64,000 nt of DNA, from positions 1,612,001 to 1,676,000 of the forward strand of contig JAHBBC010000002.1 in the NCBI GenBank assembly GCA_019915015.1, in the 5' to 3' direction. A program made the translations under genes and the position numbers. The DNA comes from Auriscalpium vulgare. Its lineage: Eukaryota; Basidiomycota; Agaricomycetes; Russulales; Auriscalpiaceae. Below are positions 57,100 to 64,000 of the stretch, one piece after another; the stretch's first letter is position 1, and the number at the start of each line of letters is the position of its first letter. Under the pieces are notes generated by a model. It worked only from the letters and a program-made list of their open reading frames with translations. It had not been told where the DNA came from and ran no database searches.

Positions 57100-60000
57100 T
57101 GAATCCAAACAGGGGCTGAAGGGTGATCTGAAACAAATATTCAACCTTGCGATGTGATATAAATTAATATAAATCCAAACAGAGGCTGAGTGCATTTTGG
57201 TATAACCAAAATTAAAAATCAGCAATGTGGTATGATATAACACAAAATAGGAGCTGGGAGCATTTTGGTGACATGGATTAAGAATCCAGCCTGGTGGTGT
57301 GATATAGATTAAAACAGGAGCTGAGTGCATTTAGGTGTGATCCAAATTAAATATCCAGCCTGGTGGCATAATGTGAATTAATACAGGGGCTGAGAGCATT
57401 CTGGTGTGGCATGATGTGAATTTATACAAGGCTGAGTGCATTTTTTTGTGATCTCAATTAAAAATCCATCCAAGTGGTGTGATGCAGATTTCAACAGGGC
57501 TGAGTGCATTTCTATGTGAGCTGAATTAAAAATCCACCCTGGTCATCTGATGTGAATTTAAACAGGGCTGAGTGCATTTCAGTGTGATCTGAATGAAATA
57601 TTCAGCCCGGTGGTGTGATATTAATTAAAACAGGGGCTGAGTGCATTCTGGTTTGGTGTGATATGAATATCAAGAGGGCTGAGTGCATTTGTTGTGCTTT
57701 GAATTAAATATCTAGCCCGGTGGCATGATGTGAATTAAAACAGGGGCTGAGTGCATTTTGGTGTGATCTGAATTCAATATTCAGCCTGGTGGCATGATGT
57801 GAATTAAAAAAGGGGCTGAGTGCATTTTGGTGTGATCTGAATCAAAAATCCACCCTGGTCGTCTGATATGAATATCAACATGGCTGAGTGCATTTTGTTG
57901 TGCTTTGAATTAAATATCTAGCCCGGTGGCATGATGTGAATTAAAACAGGGGCTGAGTGCATTTTGGTATGATCTGAATTAAAAATCCACCCTACTCGTC
58001 TGATATGAATATCAACATGGCTGAGTGCATTTTGTTGTGCTTTGAATTAAATATTCAGCCCGGTGGCATGATGTGAATTAAAACAGGGGCTGAGTGCATT
58101 TTGGTATGATCTGAATTAAAAATCCACCCTACTCGTCTGATATGAATATCAACATGGCTGAGTGCATTTTGTTGTGCTTTGAATTAAATATTCAGCCCAG
58201 TGGGATTATGTGAATTAAAACAGGGGCTGAGTGCATTTTGGTGTGATCTGAATCAAAATCCACCCTGGTCGTCTGATATGAATATCAACATGGCTGAGTG
58301 CATTTTGTTGTGCTTTGAATTAAATATTCAGCCCGGTGGCATGATGTGAATTAAAACAGGGGCTGAGTGCATTTTGGTGTGATCTGAATTAAATATTCAG
58401 CCTGGTGGCATGATGTGAATTAAAACAGGGGCTGAGTGCATTTTGGTGTGATCTGAATTAAAAATCCAGCCCGGTGGTGTGATGTGAATTAAACAGGGGC
58501 TGGGTGTATTCCGGTGTGATCCGAATCCAGCCTGGTGGTTTGATGTAAATTAAAATGGGGCTGAGTGCATTTTGATGTGCTTTGAATGAAATATTCAGCC
58601 CAGTGGCATGATGTGAATGAAAATAGGGGCTTTGTGCATTTTGTTGTGCTTTGAATTAAATATTCAGCCCATTGGCATGATGTGAATTAAAACAGGGGCT
58701 GAGCGTATTTTGGTGTGATCTGAATTAAAAATCCAGCCCGGTGGTTTGATGTGAATTTAAACAGGGGCTGGGTGCATTCTGGTGGGATCTGAACTGAAAA
58801 TCCAGCCTGGTGGTTTGATGTAAATTTCAATGGGGCTGAGTGCATTTTGGTGTGCTTTGATCAGCCCAGTGGCATGATGTGAATGAAAACAGGGGCTTTG
58901 TGCATTTTGTTATGCTTTGAATTAAATATTCAGCCTGGTGGCATGATGTGAATTAAAAAAGGGGCTGAGTGCATTTTGGTGTGATCTGAATGAAAAATCC
59001 ACCCTGGTCGTCTGATATGAATATCAACATGGCTGAGTGCATTTTGTTGTGCTTTGAATTAAATATCTAGCCCGGTGGCATGATGTGAATTAAAACAGGG
59101 GCTGAGTGCATTTTGGTATGATCTGAATTCAATATTCAGCCTGGTGGCATGATGTGAATTAAAAAAGGGGCTGAGTGCATTTTGGTGTGATCTGAATCAA
59201 AAATCCACCCTGGTCGTCTGATATGAATATCAACATGGCTGAGTGCATTTTGTTGTGCTTTGAATTAAATATCTAGCCCGGTGGCATGATGTGAATTAAA
59301 ACAGGGGCTGAGTGCATTTTGGTATGATCTGAATTAAAAATCCACCCTACTTGTCTGATATGAATATCAACATGGCTGAGTGCATTTTGTTGTGCTTTGA
59401 ATTAAATATTCAGCCCAGTGGGATTATGTGAATTAAAACAGGGGCTGAGTGCATTTTGGTGTGATCTGAATCAAAATCCACCCTGGTCGTCTGATATGAA
59501 TATCAACATGGCTGAGTGCATTTTGTTGTGCTTTGAATTAAATATCTAGCCCGGTGGCATGATGTGAATTAAAACATGGGCTGAGTGCATTTTGGTGTGA
59601 TCTGAATTAAATATTCAGCCTGGTGGCATGATGTGAATTAAAACAGGGGCTGAGTGCATTTTGGTGTGATCTGAATTAAAAATCCAGCCCGGTGGTGTGA
59701 TGTGAATTAAACAGGGGCTGGGTGTATTCCGGTGTGATCCGAATCCAGCCTGGTGGTTTGATGTAAATTAAAATGGGGCTGAGTGCATTTTGATGTGCTT
59801 TGAATGAAATATTCAGCCCAGTGGCATGATGTGAATGAAAATAGGGGCTTTGTGCATTTTGTTGTGCTTTGAATTAAATATTCAGCCCATTGGCATGATG
59901 TGAATTAAAACAGGGGCTGAGCGTATTTTGGTGTGATCTGAATTAAAAATCCAGCCCGGTGGTTTGATGTGAATTTAAACAGGGGCTGGGTGCATTCTGG

Positions 60001-61000
60001 TGGGATCTGAACTGAAAATCCAGCCTGGTGGTTTGATGTAAATTTCAATGGGGCTGAGTGCATTTTGGTGTGCTTTGATCAGCCCAGTGGCATGATGTGA
60101 ATGAAAACAGGGGCTTTGTGCATTTTGTTATGCTTTGAATTAAATATTCAGCCTGGTGGCATGATGTGAATTAAAAAAGGGGCTGAGTGCATTTTGGTGT
60201 GATCTGAATCAAAAATCCACCCTGGTCGTCTGATATGAATATCAACATGGCTGAGTGCATTTTGTTGTGCTTTGAATTAAATATCTAGCCCGGTGGCATG
60301 ATGTGAATTAAAACAGGGGCTGAGTGCATTTTGGTATGATCTGAATTCAATATTCAGCCTGGTGGCATGATGTGAATTAAAAAAGGGGCTGAGTGCATTT
60401 TGGTGTGATCTGAATCAAAAATCCACCCTGGTCGTCTGATATGAATATCAACATGGCTGAGTGCATTTTGTTGTGCTTTGAATTAAATATTCAGCCCAGT
60501 GGGATTATGTGAATTAAAACAGGGGCTGAGTGCATTTTGGTGTGATCTGAATCAAAATCCACCCTGGTCGTCTGATATGAATATCAACATGGCTGAGTGC
60601 ATTTTGTTGTGCTTTGAATTAAATATTCAGCCCGGTGGCATGATGTGAATTAAAACAGGGGCTGAGTGCATTTTGGTATGATCTGAATTAAAAATCCACC
60701 CTACTCGTCTGATATGAATATCAACATGGCTGAGTGCATTTTGTTGTGCTTTGAATTAAATATTCAGCCCGGTGGCATGATGTGAATTAAAACAGGGGCT
60801 GAGTGCATTTTGGTGTGATCTGAATTAAAAATCCAGCCCGGTGGTGCGATGTGAATTTAAACAGGGGCTGAGTGCATTCCGGTGTGATCTGAACTGAAAT
60901 TCTAGCCTGGTGGTTTGATGTAAATTTAAATGGGGCTGAGTGCATTTCGCTGTGCTTTGAATTAAAAATCTGTCCTGGTGGTATTATGTGAATTCAAGAA
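57100..61000. repeat. Minisatellite of ~69-bp units with a 1218-bp higher-order period
   Basis: The unit is about 69 bases, GGGGCTGAGTGCATTTTGG...CAGCCCGGTGG...GATGTGAATTAAAACA, with alternating variants (TGTGATCTGAATTAAAAATC versus TGTGCTTTGAATTAAATATT). The rare variant TGGGTGTATTCCGGTG occurs at 58501 and 59719, and TCAGCCCAGTGGCATGATG after GTGCTTTGA at 58861 and 60079. Both pairs are exactly 1218 bases apart, so blocks of about 17-18 units were duplicated as a whole. The array has no spacer-repeat pattern and no coding frame. Confidence 0.9.
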
Positions 61001-61723
61001 GTGGCTCGCCTCAGTAGGCTTAGGGTTTGATTACTTTCGAGTGTAGCATAGATTAAAGATTCAATATTTTTGCTTGTGTTTGTTCATGGCCTGGGTGCCA
61101 TATACATTAACAATTCAATATTGACTGCTCTATTGGCTTCTGAACTAACGCCATATGTAGTAAATTTGACCTCAGATCATTGTTCATGTCACCTGGTAGT
61201 CCCTATAAACGGAGTTAGTTAGCTAGTGGACGGTGGGGGGTATGTGTAAGCTAGCTACCTTCGTTTGCCTTGATTTCAGTGCCCCGCCGCGGGCCCCGCC
61301 GTGGCTGTCCAAATCGGGAAGCATCGGCTGATGAGATCCCCACAGATCCCACCCGTCCCTCCGCCCCGTGCGGCATCCCGGCACCGCGCTCCCGTCCCGA
61401 GCGCCGGACCTCCGCTGCCGCCGGCAACGCTGCTCGTCGTCCCTGACGTCGAGCTCGCTGTTCCCGACGGCGACGACGACGTTCCCGTCCCCCCTGCCCC
61501 CTACCCCAGACATATATATATCATTAGACTCGTATTTACAATGCGGATCCAATGGTATATAGTATATGGCAGTGTCGAAGTAAACCAACAATCAGAGCAC
61601 GTGATAAAAGATAAGATAGCCACTGAGATAAGATACACGCGTACTACACGCGTCTGTGGCTGCACGCGTCTTCCCCGCCGCCTTCCCCGCCGCCTTCCCC
61701 ACCGTCTTCCTCACTCCCCAGCC
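61001..61723. other. Upstream region of the KDZ transposase gene
   Basis: AT-rich sequence to about 61260 precedes a GC-rich Pro/Ala-coding-like stretch (61300-61500) that I do not support as a gene. A CCGCCTTCC pyrimidine-rich run (61670-61715) stands directly before the transposase start and may serve as a leader or promoter element. Confidence 0.35.
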
Positions 61724-64000
61724 ATGGCCGGGCGCTACAAGAAATTCAAGTCAACATCAAGCCATGTCCGGGAGTACTCCGCGTCGTTGCTATCCGAGGG
61801 CAGGCAGCCAGTCGTTCTAGGCAAGCGGAAGGGCATGCAGAGGCTCGCGCAAGAGAGAGCTGCAGAGGAGGAGGCGAGGAAAGTCCAAGCACCACGTACG
61901 TGACCCTACCCTTCTTGTGCACATATCCTGATGTTCTTTTACTTCTGCAGGTGTGACCGCCCTCATTCGACAGGCCTTGGTCGAGGCAGGAATCGAGGCC
62001 GGCGGGATACCACACGACCTCGAAGACTACCTTCAAGGGGCACCCGACTCGTCAGCGCAAGATGCACCTTGGGACGAATGGTCCGACGAGGAGGATGAGG
62101 GTGGCATTGAGACTCACGGGCTCACCGCTGCAGAGATCGCTATGCATCGTGCGCGGTTGCATGCGATCGTCAGGTGCGTGCCCTATCCCTCACAGAAGAT
62201 TTATTGCTGACATTCTTACAGTATAGCTGGAGGCAAACTGCGTGGTAAAGACCGTCGAACACGTCTCGAACGACGTAGGGCGGCGGACTCCGCATGGTCT
62301 AGTCTTGCCCCGCAGCTCTTGGACGCATACCTGCAGTGGAAGTATGGCACCCACGAGGAGCGCACGGAGTCCGTGGATGCACATGTGTTCACAGTGCAAG
62401 TGATAGGTCTTTCAGGTATGTTTGCCATAGCTGGCTGCTTGTAGTTGTCGTCAGCTAACGGCTCTGCACGCAGAGTATTCCGAGGGCACAGTCATTCAGC
62501 AAGCGCCTCAAGAGGAGCCAAACGCTGCCCTCGTACGCTGCGGCATGCTCGGTGCATCGCCTTTTCTTCCCACTCTGGCCTTTTCCCTCGACCTTTTGGA
62601 GCTTTACCGGCAACTCCGACGGCGGCAGCCCTCCTTTGGCATCCAGAGCTTTGCCAGAGCGATCTGTGCATTTCACGGAGTACGTAGAAGCGTCTTCGCA
62701 CATCGGCAGACCTTGTGTTAACTTACAGACTTAGCTTCTGTACTATCCCAAGCTTCAAGAGAAGCTGTCTCGAACTTTCGACGTCTACCTTGACCTGCGC
62801 GCCCGCCTGCAGCAGCTTACAGATGAAGCACTCGGTCGAAACTCCCCCGACTGGCGTGCGCTCTACGGGTGCCCCTGCTGTGGGTTCAAGGCGAGTATTT
62901 TGCATTCTCTACGTCCTGTCGTTTGCTAACTGGACTCTCTAGCAACACGGAGAACCGGTCCTCGTACCTGCACGCCTGCATGCCATGGACGGGAACAATT
63001 CGCAAAAGCGCCTCCGCGGCGCGGGCCGTGCAGACCTGCGGCAGTTTGACAGCGATTACTTCCTGTCTCCCGCACAAGTCGACGTCTTCGCCAATGAAAT
63101 CTCTGGCAGGCGACGCAAGGTCCCGGAGCCCGGGCCGCCTGTGCCTGATGAAGCGGATGCCGAGCTCGCCCTCCCCACGACCAACCAGCCCAAGTCCAAA
63201 TGCACGGACGGCTGGCAAGCCGCCAATGCGACCTCCATGGGCAAGTCGGTGACTGAGGTCTTCGACCAAACCGGCGTGTTCCTGACGACGTGCCGCCACG
63301 GTATTGTCGAGCTGGTGACGGAGATGGTTCGAAGCGGTGAGCTGTGAGTAGAGGCTCGGACCCTAGCTCCTCTGGTCAGCGCTAATCCTTCTGCTCTTCA
63401 GTGCTAAGTACGCCCTTGCCTCCCTCAATTTCGTCATGAGGCTTTACGGTCACGACCAGGCCGTGGGGTACGACATCGGCTGCTCCATGGCGTCGACTGT
63501 CACGTCGACGTCGCTGAGCCCAATGGCCCACGCTCGACGCCTTCAGCTGGTAGTCAACGCATTTCATGGATACGCCCACAATCGACGCTGTCAGCTCCTT
63601 TTCCATGTGCTCTATCAGCTTGGGATGGGAATTGAGGACCTCGAGACGTGCGAGAGGATTTTCTCTAGCCTCAACGGCGTCGCACGGTCGGTCCGCCACG
63701 CCTCGTATTTCCACTGGCTGCAGTACCTCGATCTGCACCTCCGCCGGTGGGACGAAGACCGCTACGCGGACTTAAGTGAGCCTTTCCATATTCATCTCCT
63801 TCCTCATCATCTCTGATTACTTGCAGGCAAATTTATCTACAACAACTATCGACAATCATTGGGCATCATATCAGAGTACAGTCGCGAATTGGACCTCTTC
63901 ACTCAGCTCACAGGCTTCAGCGCGCCGGACTTCGAACGCTGGAAGGTGGAGGAGCTCGACTACCTTGAGAACCTTCCAGAAGAGCCCGAGGAAGACGTCC
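61724..64000 (+). CDS. KDZ (Kyakuja-Dileera-Zisupton) transposase, N-terminal and catalytic part, cut by the window end
   Basis: Exons are 61724-61895, 61951-62173, 62222-62415, 62474-62679, 62735-62890, 62943-63343, 63402-63775 and 63827 to beyond the window; reading frames join throughout. Seven introns of 48-58 bases are GT-AG except the fifth, which has a GC donor (62891). The N-terminus is basic (MAGRYKKFKS). A CPCCGFK cysteine motif matches the CxC clusters of these proteins. Characteristic KDZ motifs follow in order: AMDGNNSQKRLR, TTCRHGIVELV, GYDIGCSM, NAFHGYAHNRRCQL and a conserved acidic helix ending ETCERIFSSLNGVARSVRHAS. The Asp in YDIGC and the Glu in ETCER are probable members of the RNase H-fold catalytic site. 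The rest, including the C-terminus, is outside. No lesion is seen, so it may be functional. Confidence 0.88.

Larger units (their letters stand above)
52246..64000. mobile_element. KDZ-type DNA transposon carrying a TET/JBP gene, left part
   Basis: The segment starts abruptly within B-fwd. Its first bases, CATCTGGGAAACCCTCCCCCC, are followed by short TGTCACA/TGTGACA-type subterminal repeats (52300-52360). It contains a TET/JBP dioxygenase gene, a small spliced gene, GC-rich repeats, a minisatellite and the KDZ transposase, which runs off the window. TET/JBP genes linked to KDZ transposases are a described feature of basidiomycete genomes. The right terminus and target duplication are outside the window, so membership of all parts in one element is inferred. 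Confidence 0.6.

Noticed and set aside
57100..61000. A CRISPR-like or protein-coding repeat array.
   Set aside because: Units are contiguous with no unique spacers, stops occur in all frames, and the genome is eukaryotic.

Overview
The window is a nest of transposable elements from a filamentous basidiomycete, most likely an agaricomycete. The evidence is Ty3/Gypsy polyproteins throughout, short GT-AG introns of about 45-65 bases, and a KDZ transposase accompanied by a TET/JBP dioxygenase gene, a pairing known from mushroom-forming fungi. I see no ordinary host gene.

The nest can be unpicked from target-site duplications (TSDs). (1) A fragment of an old Gypsy element, D, lies at 5158-6366. 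(2) Element B-fwd inserted into D. Its 5' LTR starts at 6367, is interrupted, resumes at about 43873, and is followed by gag-protease and pol to 52009. (3) A second copy, B-rev, inserted in opposite orientation into that 5' LTR (6986 to about 43253, 4-base TSD TCGT). The last LTR half then appears to have flipped between the inverted LTR repeats. (4) B-rev was hit by Gypsy element A (8507-22237, TSD GCGG) near its 3' end, by a chromodomain Gypsy element C (32042-40984, TSD CATTG, 298-base LTRs that read as identical) inside gag, and by a 1435-base hairpin-ended element at 29238-30672. (5) A itself carries a 2.3-kb long-inverted-repeat element at 18820-21109. (6) B-fwd was hit by an 810-base hairpin-ended element (48029-48838) and, at about 52246, by a KDZ DNA transposon that runs off the right edge. 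The left 5 kb holds an A-family LTR remnant, a GC-rich repeat and tRNA-derived SINE-like repeats.

The most unusual feature is shared by A and B. Both are Gypsy elements (LTR, gag-protease, RT-RNase H-integrase) that carry, between pol and the 3' LTR, an additional seven-exon gene on the opposite strand with its own TATA box. It encodes a protein of about 580-630 residues with a six-cysteine cluster. The antisense orientation explains how introns survive retrotransposition. Both elements also have a TGACCG/CGGTCA hairpin followed by a purine tract immediately before the 3' LTR. B has a second, nearly identical hairpin plus purine tract in the middle of pol, a candidate central polypurine tract.

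The right 12 kb is the KDZ transposon: a convincing TET/JBP 2-oxoglutarate/Fe(II) dioxygenase gene on the minus strand, a small spliced gene of unknown function, a 4-kb minisatellite with a 1218-base higher-order period, and the first eight exons of the KDZ transposase.
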